DNA of 64,000 nucleotides from positions 186,001 to 250,000 of the forward strand of contig NZ_WNDO01000001.1 in NCBI RefSeq assembly GCF_009912395.1, in the 5' to 3' direction. Below, in pieces: positions 17,915 to 26,805 of this stretch. The DNA is from Luteibacter sp. (GTDB lineage: Bacteria; Pseudomonadota; Gammaproteobacteria; Xanthomonadales; Rhodanobacteraceae). Positions within the stretch are counted from its first letter, which is position 1. Each line of letters begins with the position of its first letter. The notes under the pieces are model-generated. The model searched no databases and had not been told where the DNA came from. It saw nothing but the letters and a program-made list of their open reading frames with translations. The translations under genes were made by a program, and so were the position numbers.

Positions 17915-20011
17915 TTACTTGCCCTGCGGAGCGGTCCATTCCTTCAGCCAGGCGTTGACCGTTTCGTGCCACTGCACGCTGTTCTGCGGCTTGAGCACCC
18001 AGTGGTTTTCGTCCGGGAAGTGCAGGAGCTTGCTCGGGATGCCGCGACGCTGCAGCGCGGTGAATGCGCCCAGGCCCTGGGTATCCGGGATTCGGAAGTC
18101 CTTGCCGCTGTGGATGATGAGCATCGGCACGCGCCAGTCCTTGACGTGGTTGACCGGGTTGAAGCGCTCGTAGTTTTCCGGATGGTCGAACTGCGTGCCG
18201 CCGTTCTCTTTTTCCTCGAACCAGAGTTCTTCGGTGTCGTAGTACATGGAGCGCGCGTCGAACACGCCGTCGTGGTCGACCAGGCACTTCCACGGCTGGT
18301 TCCAGTTGCCGGCCATCCAGTAGACCATGTAGCCGCCGTAGCTGGCGCCCAGCGCGCAGGCGCGATTGCCGTCGAGGAAGGTGTACTTCGACAGCGCGGC
18401 GCTCCAGCCGAGCTTCAGGTCTTCCAGCGGCTTGCCGCCCCAGTCGCCGGAGATGGCGTCGGTGAAGGCCTGGCCGTAGCCGGTGGAACCGTGGAAGTTC
18501 ACGGTGACCACGGCGAAGCCCTGGCCCGCGTACGTCTGCGCGTTCCAGCGGTAGCTCCAGCTGTTGGTCATCGCGCCCTGCGGGCCGCCGTGGATAATGA
18601 AGGCGACCGGATAGGTCTTGCCCTTCTTGTAGCCCACCGGCTTGACCACGTAGCCCTGCACGCTTTCGTTGTTCCAGCCCTTGAAGGTGAAGAACTCGAA
18701 ATCGCCGACCTGGGCGTTCTTCAGGCGCTTGGCGTTGTAGTGCGTGATCTGCTTCAGGCTCTTGCCCTTCGCGTCGGCCGTGTAGAGGTCGGCGGGACGC
18801 TTGAGGTCGTCGCGGGTGAGCAGGATCTTCGACTTGCCCACCGAGAAGCCCGCCACCGAACCGTCGGTGACCAGCGTGGTGGCCTTGCCCGTGGCCACGT
18901 CGATGGCGAACAGCGGATGCTGGCCGTTGGCGTCGGCGGTGGTGTAGAGGGTCTTGCCGTCGGCGGACACCTGGAGAGCACCGGCCGTGAAGTCCCACGA
19001 CGGGGCCACTTCGCGCTTGGTGCCGCTGGCGAGGTCGAGCGCCATGATGCCGAAGCGATCGGCTTCGGAGCCCGGCTCCTTCATCGCGGTGTAGAACAGG
19101 GTCTTGCCGTCGGGCGACACGAGCGGGTTCGCGTCCCAGGCGAGGTTGTCGGCGGTGAGGTTCACCGGCGCGGCGGAGCCGTCGGCGGGCACGCGGAACA
19201 CGTCGAAGTTGGTCGACCACGGCTCGGTCTTGCCAGCGATACGTACGTCGAAGAACACCGTCTTGCCATCGTGCGAGAACGAGAACTCGTCGTCACCGCC
19301 GAAGGGCTTGCTCGGCACGTCGCCGTCGATGCCGCGGCTCAGCAGCACCGGCTGCGAGGGCGCGTTGGCGTCGGCGATGAAGAGCTGCGAGCGGCGGCCG
19401 TCGGCCCAGGTATCCCAGTGGCGGACAAACAGCTTGTCGTAGACGGTGCCGGTGGCCTTGTCCTTTTCGCGGCCGTCGAGGCGCTCCTTGGTGCAGGCCA
19501 GGTCGGGGCAGTCGGTGAAGACGTCGTAGCTGAGCAGCAGCTTGGCGCCATCCGGCGAGAGCTTGAAGGCGTTGACGTCCAGCGGGGCGTCGGTGACGGC
19601 GTCACCGTTGCGCAGCGTCAGCGCGAGGCCCTTGCCGTTCGTGCCGGCGTCGAGCACGCGGTGGAACACCTGCGCGGTGCCGTCCTTCGGTGCCACGTAG
19701 AAGAAGCCATGACCATCCGGCGCCCAGCGCGGCGACGAGCCCTTCTCCACCACCTTGACCGGCTGCGGCGGCTTGTCGAGGTCGATCAGGTAGATCGCCG
19801 TCGAGCCCTTGTTGGCCGCGTAGTCGGTGGTGCGCACGGTATAGAGCGCATAGTGGCCATCGGGCGAGAGCTGCGGATCGCCGACGCGATCCAGCATCAC
19901 GAGGTCACGGATAGAGAACGGATGCGGCGACGTATCGCCGGTATCGACATCGGCGGCCAGGACCGGGCCGGACGCCAGCGCGAGGGCCAGCGCTGCGAGC
20001 AGGGGCTTCAT
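17915..20011 (-). CDS. S9 family peptidase (dipeptidyl aminopeptidase/acylaminoacyl-peptidase type), secreted
   Basis: 698 residues starting MKPLLAALALALASG, with a signal peptide ending near VLA-AD, so it is periplasmic or secreted. The N-terminal half is a beta-propeller with repeated SPDG strands (LSPDGHYAL, WAPDGHGFF, VSPDGKTLFY). The C-terminal alpha/beta-hydrolase domain has the nucleophile Ser557 in GASYGG, with likely Asp638 (SGKDFRIP) and His670 (DENHW). The family removes N-terminal dipeptides or hydrolyses oligopeptides. It is monocistronic, diverges from the pilin locus and is closed by a strong terminator. Confidence 0.92.
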   Translation of the reverse strand: MKPLLAALALALASGPVLAADVDTGDTSPHPFSIRDLVMLDRVGDPQLSPDGHYALYTVRTTDYAANKGSTAIYLIDLDKPPQPVKVVEKGSSPRWAPDGHGFFYVAPKDGTAQVFHRVLDAGTNGKGLALTLRNGDAVTDAPLDVNAFKLSPDGAKLLLSYDVFTDCPDLACTKERLDGREKDKATGTVYDKLFVRHWDTWADGRRSQLFIADANAPSQPVLLSRGIDGDVPSKPFGGDDEFSFSHDGKTVFFDVRIAGKTEPWSTNFDVFRVPADGSAAPVNLTADNLAWDANPLVSPDGKTLFYTAMKEPGSEADRFGIMALDLASGTKREVAPSWDFTAGALQVSADGKTLYTTADANGQHPLFAIDVATGKATTLVTDGSVAGFSVGKSKILLTRDDLKRPADLYTADAKGKSLKQITHYNAKRLKNAQVGDFEFFTFKGWNNESVQGYVVKPVGYKKGKTYPVAFIIHGGPQGAMTNSWSYRWNAQTYAGQGFAVVTVNFHGSTGYGQAFTDAISGDWGGKPLEDLKLGWSAALSKYTFLDGNRACALGASYGGYMVYWMAGNWNQPWKCLVDHDGVFDARSMYYDTEELWFEEKENGGTQFDHPENYERFNPVNHVKDWRVPMLIIHSGKDFRIPDTQGLGAFTALQRRGIPSKLLHFPDENHWVLKPQNSVQWHETVNAWLKEWTAPQGK

Positions 20012-20336
20012 GGGTGGGGGGACTCCCTTTACGGAACTAGCCCGGCACGGTACGGGGCGAGGGGCGCAGGCGCAAGCTCATGCCCCGTTTCCGCCGTAAA
20101 ACGGCAGGCGACGCTCGTCACAGTATCGATGTGACCCAGGTCTCACCCTTTGGATTCAAGGGCTTTTCGCGGCAGGATTGCCAATGGACGCTTTACGTCA
20201 TAGTGTGACGCCAGGGGTCAAATGCCGCGCCTTTGCTGTGATCGGTTCGTCAATTGTGGATTGTCGCGGCTTGTCAATTCTGCGCCCCTATGCAAATCAG
20301 CTCGCCCACCGTGTGGGCTGGCCGTCCCAAACGGGC

Positions 20337-20351
20337 TGGCATAGTCCATGC
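20337..20351 (+). promoter_or_regulatory. Sigma-54-type promoter of pilin 1
   Basis: TGGCATAGTCCATGC has GG and GC at exact -24/-12 spacing. It lies about 140 bp before the pilin ATG. RpoN-dependent transcription, usually with PilR, is established for pilA in Pseudomonas and related bacteria. Confidence 0.65.
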
Positions 20352-20400
20352 TTCGAGGGATAATGAGCGTCCTGGTCAGTCCTCGTACTCGTGATGAGGG

Positions 20401-20430
20401 GCCGGATCAGCCAGTAGGGAAAGATCCGGC
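20401..20430 (+). promoter_or_regulatory. Leader hairpin in the pilin 1 5' UTR
   Basis: GCCGGATC and GATCCGGC form a perfect eight-base stem around a 14-base loop, inside the predicted untranslated leader. It may protect or regulate the pilin mRNA. No such hairpin was seen before pilin 2. Confidence 0.45.
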
Positions 20431-20491
20431 ACTACAGCTCAGGGGCATCACAAACTTGCGGTTAGCCAACCAAAATTAACGAGGAAGTTCC

Positions 20492-20920
20492 ATGAAGACC
20501 ATGCAGAAGGGCTTTACGCTCATCGAACTGATGATCGTCGTCGCGATCATCGCCATCCTGGCGGCCATCGCCATCCCGCAGTACCAGAACTACGTCAAGC
20601 GAGCCAAGGTCTCGGAAGGCTTCGTGCTGCTCGACGGCGCCAAGCTCGCCGTGGCCGAGTCGTTCCAGTCAACGGGCCAGATGCCGAAGAACAACGCGAC
20701 GGCCGGCTATACCGCCACGAGCTCGACGTATGTCACGAGCATCGTGATCGACTCCACTGGCACGGGCGCGATCACCGCCACGCTGCGTGGTATCAGCGCT
20801 AATGACATCGATACCAAGACCCTCGTCATGACGCCAAACACCGCCGGCGGCGTGATCAAGTGGTCGTGCAACGCCAGCACCGTGCCGAAGCAGTTCCTGC
20901 CGGCCATTTGCCGCCAGTAA
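20492..20920 (+). CDS. pilA: Type IV major pilin, copy 1
   Basis: 142 residues. The short leader MKTMQKG is followed by [20 protein letters not shown], the class IVa pilin signature. Cleavage falls after Gly7 and the first mature residue Phe is N-methylated by prepilin peptidase. Glu5 of the mature form is present. A C-terminal disulfide loop is likely between Cys126 and Cys140. The ribosome site GAGGAAG lies five bases before the ATG. A strong terminator follows the gene, so most transcripts should stop before the downstream glycosyltransferase. It is clearly paralogous to the pilin at 23073. Confidence 0.95.
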   Translation: MKTMQKGFTLIELMIVVAIIAILAAIAIPQYQNYVKRAKVSEGFVLLDGAKLAVAESFQSTGQMPKNNATAGYTATSSTYVTSIVIDSTGTGAITATLRGISANDIDTKTLVMTPNTAGGVIKWSCNASTVPKQFLPAICRQ

Positions 20921-20936
20921 CGCATCTCGCATCGTG

Positions 20937-20972
20937 AAAAAAGAGTCCCGCCAGGCGGGGCTCTTTTTTTTT
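20937..20972 (+). terminator. Intrinsic terminator after pilin 1
   Basis: AAAAAAGAG-T-CCCGCC pairs with GGCGGG-G-CTCTTTTTT, followed by further T residues. It lies 17 nt after the pilin stop and 20 nt before the glycosyltransferase start. It probably separates abundant pilin mRNA from low-level readthrough. Confidence 0.93.
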
Positions 20973-20991
20973 ACCAAGGCTGACGCATCCC

Positions 20992-22935
20992 ATGATCGAT
21001 CTGCTCGAGCACAAACGCGCCGCACGCATCGTGGCCCTCCTGGCCGCCGCGGCAGTCACCCTGGCGATCTATGCTAGTGGGCTGCACGGCCCATTCCTGC
21101 TCGACGACGCACCGAACCTGGAGACCATCCAGCGCTGGGTCGAGGGCCGGCTCAACTGGCGATCGGCGATCGACAATCGCTCGGGCCCGATGGGCCGCTC
21201 CGTATCGATGCTGACCTTCCTGCTGGACGCAGCCCGTCGCCAGGCCATGGACGCCGAAGCCTTCAAGACCACCAACCTGGTCATCCATATCATTTGCGGA
21301 ATGCTCGTCTACCTGCTGTGCCGGCAGGTTTTCCGTAGAATCACGGCGACGCGCGATATCGCCTCGACCACCGCCCTCTTCGTCGCGGCATGGTGGTTGT
21401 TCCTTCCGATGCACGTCAGCACCGTGCTCTATATCGTCCAGCGCATGGCGCAACTGGGGGCCCTGTTCACGCTGGTGTCGCTCATCGCCTACATGGCGAT
21501 TCGTGGATGGATGGAACGCAACGATAGCTTCGTCCCACGGGTCGCCCTGTGGGTCGCCTTCCCCTTGAGCGTGGGCATCGGTGCCTTGGCCAAGGAAAAC
21601 GCCGTGCTGGCCGTGCCGCTCGCGCTGCTGATCGAATGGCTGTGCTTTCCGCCAGCACCAGGCCGCTCGCGCCCGCGAGCCGTGAGCTGGCTCTTCGCCG
21701 TCACCGTCCTGTTGCCCGGCCTGCTCGCCACCGGCTGGCTGGTGACCCACGCCGACGCGATCCAGGGCGGTTACGCGGCGCGCTCGTTCACCCTCGCCGA
21801 ACGCTTGCTCACCGAACCCCGGATCCTGTGGTCCTACGTCAAGACCACGCTGTTTCCCGTGGGCGAAGACATGGGGCTATTCCACGACAACTACGCGATC
21901 TCGACCGGCCTGCTGTCGCCTTGGACCACCTCGCTCGCCATCCTGGCCTGGATGGGTGCGATCGTCCTTGCGTTCGTCTGTCGCCGACGGCACCCCCTGA
22001 TCTCGCTGGGCATCGGCTTCTTCCTGATCGGGCACGTCCTCGAATCGTCAATCATTCCGCTGGAACTCTACTTCGAGCATCGTAACTATCTACCGGACCT
22101 GGGTGTCCTCCTTGCGGTTCTCGGCATCGCGCTCGCCCTGTGGCAAAGCCATCGGACGCCTACGGCTGGATTCAGGCGCATCGTCCTGGCCTGCCCGCCC
22201 CTGATCCTGGCCATCTTCGCCGCCGGTACCTGGATACAGAGCGGCAGTTGGGGAGACGCCGATACGCTTTTTGAATTGCAGCAGTCGTACAACCCCACGT
22301 CTCCTCGCCTTCAAGCCATACTCGGCGCGCGTGAAGTGGAACGCGGGAATACTCGTGGCGCGCTCGCCCACATCGAACTGTCCGAGCGATTCGGGCCGGC
22401 AAACGAACGCATGACCGCCACGCTCTGGCGCATCATCGCGTATTGCTCGGCCGGCCAACCTGTTCCCGAATCGGTCTACGCCGAATTCGAACAGCGCACC
22501 GAGTTGCCGATCACGCTCAACGCCATGCGTTACTGGGAGCAGGTCGCGGCCTCCACCGAGAAAGGCTGCGGCGATGCGAAGCGGCTGGCCGCAGCCGCGC
22601 AGCGATGGATCGCCGCGGACCATCGCTCGCCCCGGGACCAGCTGATCTGGCGCTCCCGTTACAACCTCGCACGCGTCGAGGCCGTGGCGGGCGACCTCGT
22701 CCTGGCCGAAGCTACTGACCGGCAGGCCTGGAACGACAGCGACCGCAATACCGGCATCGGCGTCTTCCTGTTTCAGGTCAATGCCACCCTGGGTCGGAAG
22801 GAAGCTTGCGAGGCGATCCTCGCCGACCTGCGTCGACAGTTGAACACCGGCAATGCGGACCTGGTCGAGGCCGTGAACATCTTCTCCAAGGCGCTGGCCG
22901 ACGGACAGATCGGGGCGCCCGCGAAACGCCCCTGA
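20992..22935 (+). CDS. TMTC-like GT-C membrane glycosyltransferase, paralog 1 (candidate pilin glycosyltransferase)
   Basis: 647 residues. Many hydrophobic segments fill residues 10-410. The first periplasmic loop has a GT-C-type acidic pair, Asp38-Asp39 (FLLDDAPN). Further landmarks resemble the TMTC/DUF1736 group: [28 protein letters not shown], and an EHRNY motif at 362-366. The last 230 residues are soluble and look helical, possibly TPR-like. In other bacteria the pilin-modifying enzyme (TfpO/PilO, TfpW) is encoded just after pilA, as here. The likely role is transfer of a polyprenyl-linked sugar to pilin in the periplasm. Substrate and acceptor are inferred from position. Confidence 0.7.
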   Translation: MIDLLEHKRAARIVALLAAAAVTLAIYASGLHGPFLLDDAPNLETIQRWVEGRLNWRSAIDNRSGPMGRSVSMLTFLLDAARRQAMDAEAFKTTNLVIHIICGMLVYLLCRQVFRRITATRDIASTTALFVAAWWLFLPMHVSTVLYIVQRMAQLGALFTLVSLIAYMAIRGWMERNDSFVPRVALWVAFPLSVGIGALAKENAVLAVPLALLIEWLCFPPAPGRSRPRAVSWLFAVTVLLPGLLATGWLVTHADAIQGGYAARSFTLAERLLTEPRILWSYVKTTLFPVGEDMGLFHDNYAISTGLLSPWTTSLAILAWMGAIVLAFVCRRRHPLISLGIGFFLIGHVLESSIIPLELYFEHRNYLPDLGVLLAVLGIALALWQSHRTPTAGFRRIVLACPPLILAIFAAGTWIQSGSWGDADTLFELQQSYNPTSPRLQAILGAREVERGNTRGALAHIELSERFGPANERMTATLWRIIAYCSAGQPVPESVYAEFEQRTELPITLNAMRYWEQVAASTEKGCGDAKRLAAAAQRWIAADHRSPRDQLIWRSRYNLARVEAVAGDLVLAEATDRQAWNDSDRNTGIGVFLFQVNATLGRKEACEAILADLRRQLNTGNADLVEAVNIFSKALADGQIGAPAKRP

Positions 22936-22995
22936 TCCTTGGCCACCCCTTCATCCGGTCATTTTGTGACGCCGCTTTTGGTATGGCCCGCATCA

Positions 22996-23010
22996 TGGCA
23001 CGCAAGCTGC
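22996..23010 (+). promoter_or_regulatory. Sigma-54-type promoter of pilin 2
   Basis: TGGCACGCAAGCTGC matches the TGGCACG-N5-TGC consensus with correct GG/GC spacing. It lies 62 bp before the pilin 2 ATG. It is closer to consensus than the pilin 1 promoter. Confidence 0.75.
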
Positions 23011-23072
23011 TTTCAAACCGGCACAGGGGGCATTCGATCGATGAAGCCCGATACATATCAACCAGGGAATCC

Positions 23073-23513
23073 ATGAAACAGCGCCAGCAGGGCTTCACGC
23101 TCATCGAACTCATGATCGTCGTGGCGATCATCGCCATCCTCGCGGCCATCGCGATTCCGCAATACCAGGCCTATGTCAGGCGGGCCAAGGTGTCCGAGGG
23201 ACTGGTGCTGGCCGACGCCGCCAAGCTGGCCGTGACCGAATCGCTTCAGGGCAACGGCAAGTACCCCAAAGGCAACGCGGAAGCGGGATACACCACGAGC
23301 TCCAGCACCTTTGTCACCTCCATTGCGATCGACTCGGCGGGCAGCGGCGTCATCACCATCACCTATCGCAACACCGGCACGCCCGCCATCGATGGCAAGA
23401 CCGTCACCTTCACGCCGACGACGCGATCCGCCGCGCAGGTCTTCCAATGGGACTGTGCCGTCGGCAACGCGGGCGTGGACAAACAGTACGTACCGGCCAA
23501 TTGCCGGCATTGA
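23073..23513 (+). CDS. pilA: Type IV major pilin, copy 2
   Basis: 146 residues from the ATG at 23073 (MKQRQQG then [13 protein letters not shown]). The prepilin cleavage site, mature Glu5 and a Cys128-Cys144 loop are present. Its order [16 protein letters not shown] ... [18 protein letters not shown] closely tracks pilin 1, while the C-terminal third and the disulfide loop differ, as expected for surface-exposed regions. It has its own sigma-54-type promoter. No terminator as strong as that after pilin 1 was seen before the next gene, so readthrough into the second glycosyltransferase is more likely. Confidence 0.95.
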   Translation: MKQRQQGFTLIELMIVVAIIAILAAIAIPQYQAYVRRAKVSEGLVLADAAKLAVTESLQGNGKYPKGNAEAGYTTSSSTFVTSIAIDSAGSGVITITYRNTGTPAIDGKTVTFTPTTRSAAQVFQWDCAVGNAGVDKQYVPANCRH

Positions 23514-23590
23514 CGGGCGGAAGGGGTACGGAGGCCCCTGTCCGGCATTAATGCTAGGATGCCGGGCGTAAAACCGCCCACGAGGCCCCT

Positions 23591-25561
23591 TTGACTTCCA
23601 GCGACATCCCGCCGACCGGCCGGCCGGCCGGCGTGACGCCCAGGATGGCGGATACCCGCCTCCTTCAGCGGCCCCTGCTTACCCTGGCCTGCCTGGCGAT
23701 CCTGGCACTGGTGACGTGGCTGGTCTACGCCACGGGCCTTTCGGGCGGCTTCGTGTTCGACGACTACCCCAACATCGTCGACAACGCGCTCGTCCAACCC
23801 GAACACGCCTCGCCATCGGAGCTGGTCGCCGCCGCCCTGTCGTCGCCATCCAGCGAGTTGAAGCGGCCCCTGTCGTCGCTGACGTTCGCCGCCAACTTCC
23901 TCGTCGGCGGATTGGACGCCGCGCCGATGAAGGCCACCAACGTGGTGATCCACCTCCTCAACGGCTTCCTGCTGTTCTTCGTGGCCCGACGGCTACTTAC
24001 GCGCACCTGGGCAACATCCCTGCCCGCCATCGACATGGTGGCCGCGGCGCTGGCCCTCGGCTGGCTGATGCTGCCGATCAACCTCACCGCCGTCCTCTAT
24101 GTCGTGCAACGCATGGAGAGCCTCGCGAACCTGTTCGTGCTGCTGGGGTTGCTGGGCTACCTGCGCGGGCGCGACCGCATGCTGGATGGCCAAGGCAGCC
24201 TGATCGCCACGCTATGGCCACCGCTGGTCTGCACGGCCATGGGTGTGCTCGCGAAGGAAACCGCGGTCATGCTGCCGCTGTATGCCTTGCTGGTCGAGAT
24301 CGTTGTCTACCGCTTCGCGCGTCGCGACGCGACGGGAGTGGATCGCCGGCTGCTTGCCTTCCATGGCCTGGTGCTGGTGCTTCCGCTGGTGGGGGGGCTC
24401 GCATGGCTGCTGCCTGCGGTGCTCCAGCCGAAGTCATGGCTCACGCGTGACTTCACGCTCGAAACGCGTCTGCTCAGCGAAGCGCGCATCCTGGTGGATT
24501 ACATCGGCTGGACCATCACGCCCACACCATCGGCACTGAGCTTCTATCACGACGAGTTCGTGGCAAGCCAAGGCCTGTTCGAACCGATCACCACCGCCCT
24601 GTCGGCGCTCGTACTGCTCGCATTGGCAGGCATCGCGGTGGCACTGCGGCATCGTCGTCCGCTCACGTCGCTAGGCATCGCCTGGTATCTCGGTTGCCAT
24701 GCCCTCACGGGCACGATCCTGCCGCTGGAACTGATCTACGAACATCGGAACTACTTCGCCAGCATCGGCGTGCTGTTGGTGATCGCCGATACGTTGCGGC
24801 GCTGGCCGCGTGTGCCGGGCGCATTGTGTGCTGCCCTGTTGCTGGCCTGGTGGACCGGTCTGACGGCCCTCACCGCCTATGCATGGAACGATTCGCTGCG
24901 CCTCGCCCAGGAACTGGCCAGGCGCGGTCCCGATTCGCCTCGCGCCCAGTACGAACTTGGCCGGGCCTATATCATTCATTCGCACTACGACACGAGTTCG
25001 CCCTATACGGCCCAGGTGTATCCGCCTCTGGAACGAGCGGCATCCTTGCCGGGGTCGTCGATCCTTCCCGAACAGGCGATGATCTTCATGAACTCGCGGA
25101 TCGATCGCCCGGTAAAGGGGGCCTGGTGGACAAGCATCGAAACGAAGTTGCGTGCGCGTCCGCTGTCCGTCCAGGACGAAAGCTCGCTGGACGCATTGAG
25201 CCGTTGCCTGGCCGATCAGGCCTGCCATTTCGACACGGCGGCCCTGCATGAAGCCTTCAAAGCCGGCCTCGATCATCCCGCTCCGACCGCTCGTTTCCTC
25301 GCGATCTACGCCTCGTTCGCGTCAAATAGCCTGCATGACGACAGGCTCGCGCTGGACCTGCAGAAACGCGTCGTCGCGATATCGCCGAACGAACCGGCCT
25401 ATCGCGTTTCACTGGCACGCATGGCGATTGCGCGACACGATGCGCCGCTGGCGAAAGCACAGCTCGCGGCACTGAACGCACTGAACATCGGCGGCCGCCT
25501 CGATAGCGACATCGCCAGCCTCGAAGCCTCCCTGGCACGCTCCACCTCTACTCGACCATGA
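23591..25561 (+). CDS. TMTC-like GT-C membrane glycosyltransferase, paralog 2 (candidate pilin glycosyltransferase)
   Basis: 656 residues from a TTG with GAGG five bases upstream; an ATG at 23645 is possible but lacks a ribosome site. The architecture is that of paralog 1: the acidic pair Asp57-Asp58 in FVFDDYPNIVDN, RPLSSLTFAAN, NVVIHLLNG, VLYVVQRM, EHRNY at 384-388, and a soluble C-terminal region after about residue 432 with TPR-like features. Pilin and enzyme have evidently duplicated together. The stop overlaps the flippase start (ATGA), so this copy is translationally coupled to the glycan genes that follow. Confidence 0.7.
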   Translation: MTSSDIPPTGRPAGVTPRMADTRLLQRPLLTLACLAILALVTWLVYATGLSGGFVFDDYPNIVDNALVQPEHASPSELVAAALSSPSSELKRPLSSLTFAANFLVGGLDAAPMKATNVVIHLLNGFLLFFVARRLLTRTWATSLPAIDMVAAALALGWLMLPINLTAVLYVVQRMESLANLFVLLGLLGYLRGRDRMLDGQGSLIATLWPPLVCTAMGVLAKETAVMLPLYALLVEIVVYRFARRDATGVDRRLLAFHGLVLVLPLVGGLAWLLPAVLQPKSWLTRDFTLETRLLSEARILVDYIGWTITPTPSALSFYHDEFVASQGLFEPITTALSALVLLALAGIAVALRHRRPLTSLGIAWYLGCHALTGTILPLELIYEHRNYFASIGVLLVIADTLRRWPRVPGALCAALLLAWWTGLTALTAYAWNDSLRLAQELARRGPDSPRAQYELGRAYIIHSHYDTSSPYTAQVYPPLERAASLPGSSILPEQAMIFMNSRIDRPVKGAWWTSIETKLRARPLSVQDESSLDALSRCLADQACHFDTAALHEAFKAGLDHPAPTARFLAIYASFASNSLHDDRLALDLQKRVVAISPNEPAYRVSLARMAIARHDAPLAKAQLAALNALNIGGRLDSDIASLEASLARSTSTRP

Positions 25562-26805
25562 AAGCCAGACTGACCACTTTCGTCCGGACATTACGCGAAG
25601 GCTATGGATGGGTCAGCGTGGGGATGATCGCCCGCGCGGGATTACAAGCCTTACTGGTGGTCCTGCTCGCGCGTACGCTGGGGCCCACCGAATATGGCCT
25701 GGTGGTTGCCATCACCAGCGTCACGGGTGTTTTTGCCCTCTTCACCGGCATCGGCGCCAACGCGCTTCACCTGCGCGAACTGTCATTGGAGCGAGCAGAG
25801 CCGAGACACAGCTTTGCCATCGCTGTCCGACGCAACCTCTACACGTTCGTGCCACTCATGATGATGGCCGTCGCATCCGTCTGGCTGCTTTACGGAAGCC
25901 AGACGGACGCGACGACCGCCATCCTGCTCGTCGGTGCCGATCTCGTCGGCGTATCCGCTTCCGACCTGATGCAACGCAACCTCCAGGGTCAAAGGCGCTA
26001 TGGCGGCATGGCCGTATACATGTGCCTGCTACCCGCTACGCGCGTCGCGGCGGTCGCCCTCATGATGCTGCTTGGGCAACCTCCCGGCATCCACGGATGG
26101 TCCGTGATCGCCATCGCATCCGCCATGCTTCCCGCGTTGACGGTCGCCTGGCGAGCACGACACAAGACAGCGGTGACGGGGCACGACGGGTTTCAATGGC
26201 GGGAGGGACTCGGCTTTGCATTGGCCGCCGGATCGACACGCGTCCATGCGGATGCCGACAAAGCCGTGGTAGCCAAGTTGTCGTCGCTCGGCGATGCGGC
26301 CCAGTACTCGTTGGCCTACAGGCTTTTCGATGTCTTGATGCTTCCGATCCTGTCCTTCATCGAATGGCGAATGCCCTCCCTGTTCCACTCGGGAGGAAGC
26401 CATCGAGGCATTGAGCTGATCCGCAGCAACAAGACCTTCATCGCCGCGATTGGCGGGGGAGCCGTGCTCATGGCCGGCCTGTCGATCCCGTTCGCCCTGC
26501 TGCTCCCCTTGGTGCTTGGTTCGGGCTACGACCAGGTGGTCACCATGGCTCACTGGTTGGCCCTGTTACCCCTGACCAGCGCACTATGGTGGATCTTTCG
26601 CACGCTGCTTTCCACCAGCGGCGAACAGACGATGAGCGGAAGCATCGAGTTGGGAGGCGCGATCTTCAACGTCGTCGCCACGCTGGCCATGGTGGCCGGC
26701 ATGGGCTGGAAGGGTGCTGTGATCGCTACGTACACGACCCATGCCTGCATGTCGCTGGCCGCTCTCTGGCATCTATCACGAGGCCGAAACAAGGACACGG
26801 CATGA
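25558..26805 (+). CDS. Wzx-like oligosaccharide flippase
   Basis: 415 residues, hydrophobic throughout with repeated pairs of membrane segments, as in polysaccharide/MATE-like flippases (WVSVGMIARAGLQALLVVLLARTLGPTEYGLVV near the N-terminus is typical). The family moves undecaprenyl-linked glycans from the cytoplasmic to the periplasmic face of the inner membrane. Its ATG overlaps the stop of the GT-C gene, and its stop overlaps the next glycosyltransferase start. It would deliver the lipid-linked glycan to the GT-C enzymes. Confidence 0.85.
   Translation: MKARLTTFVRTLREGYGWVSVGMIARAGLQALLVVLLARTLGPTEYGLVVAITSVTGVFALFTGIGANALHLRELSLERAEPRHSFAIAVRRNLYTFVPLMMMAVASVWLLYGSQTDATTAILLVGADLVGVSASDLMQRNLQGQRRYGGMAVYMCLLPATRVAAVALMMLLGQPPGIHGWSVIAIASAMLPALTVAWRARHKTAVTGHDGFQWREGLGFALAAGSTRVHADADKAVVAKLSSLGDAAQYSLAYRLFDVLMLPILSFIEWRMPSLFHSGGSHRGIELIRSNKTFIAAIGGGAVLMAGLSIPFALLLPLVLGSGYDQVVTMAHWLALLPLTSALWWIFRTLLSTSGEQTMSGSIELGGAIFNVVATLAMVAGMGWKGAVIATYTTHACMSLAALWHLSRGRNKDTA

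Larger units (their letters stand above)
20012..20491. other. Divergent intergenic region between S9 peptidase and pilin 1
   Basis: 480 bp with no supported gene. It contains the peptidase promoter side (a GGGAG ribosome site just left of 20030 on the minus strand), the sigma-54-type promoter of pilin 1 (20337-20351), a leader hairpin (20401-20430) and the pilin ribosome site GAGGAAG. Confidence 0.7.

Noticed and set aside
17650-17958. 102-codon frame through composite repeat copy B
   Set aside because: It runs through repeat DNA and the terminator of the neighbouring gene.
17894-20134. Open frame of 746 codons opposite the S9 peptidase
   Set aside because: Antisense to a full-length peptidase with signal peptide and catalytic triad; the translation has no family features.
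20178-20363. Short frame upstream of pilin 1
   Set aside because: It overlaps the sigma-54 promoter, lacks a ribosome site and shows no protein-like pattern.
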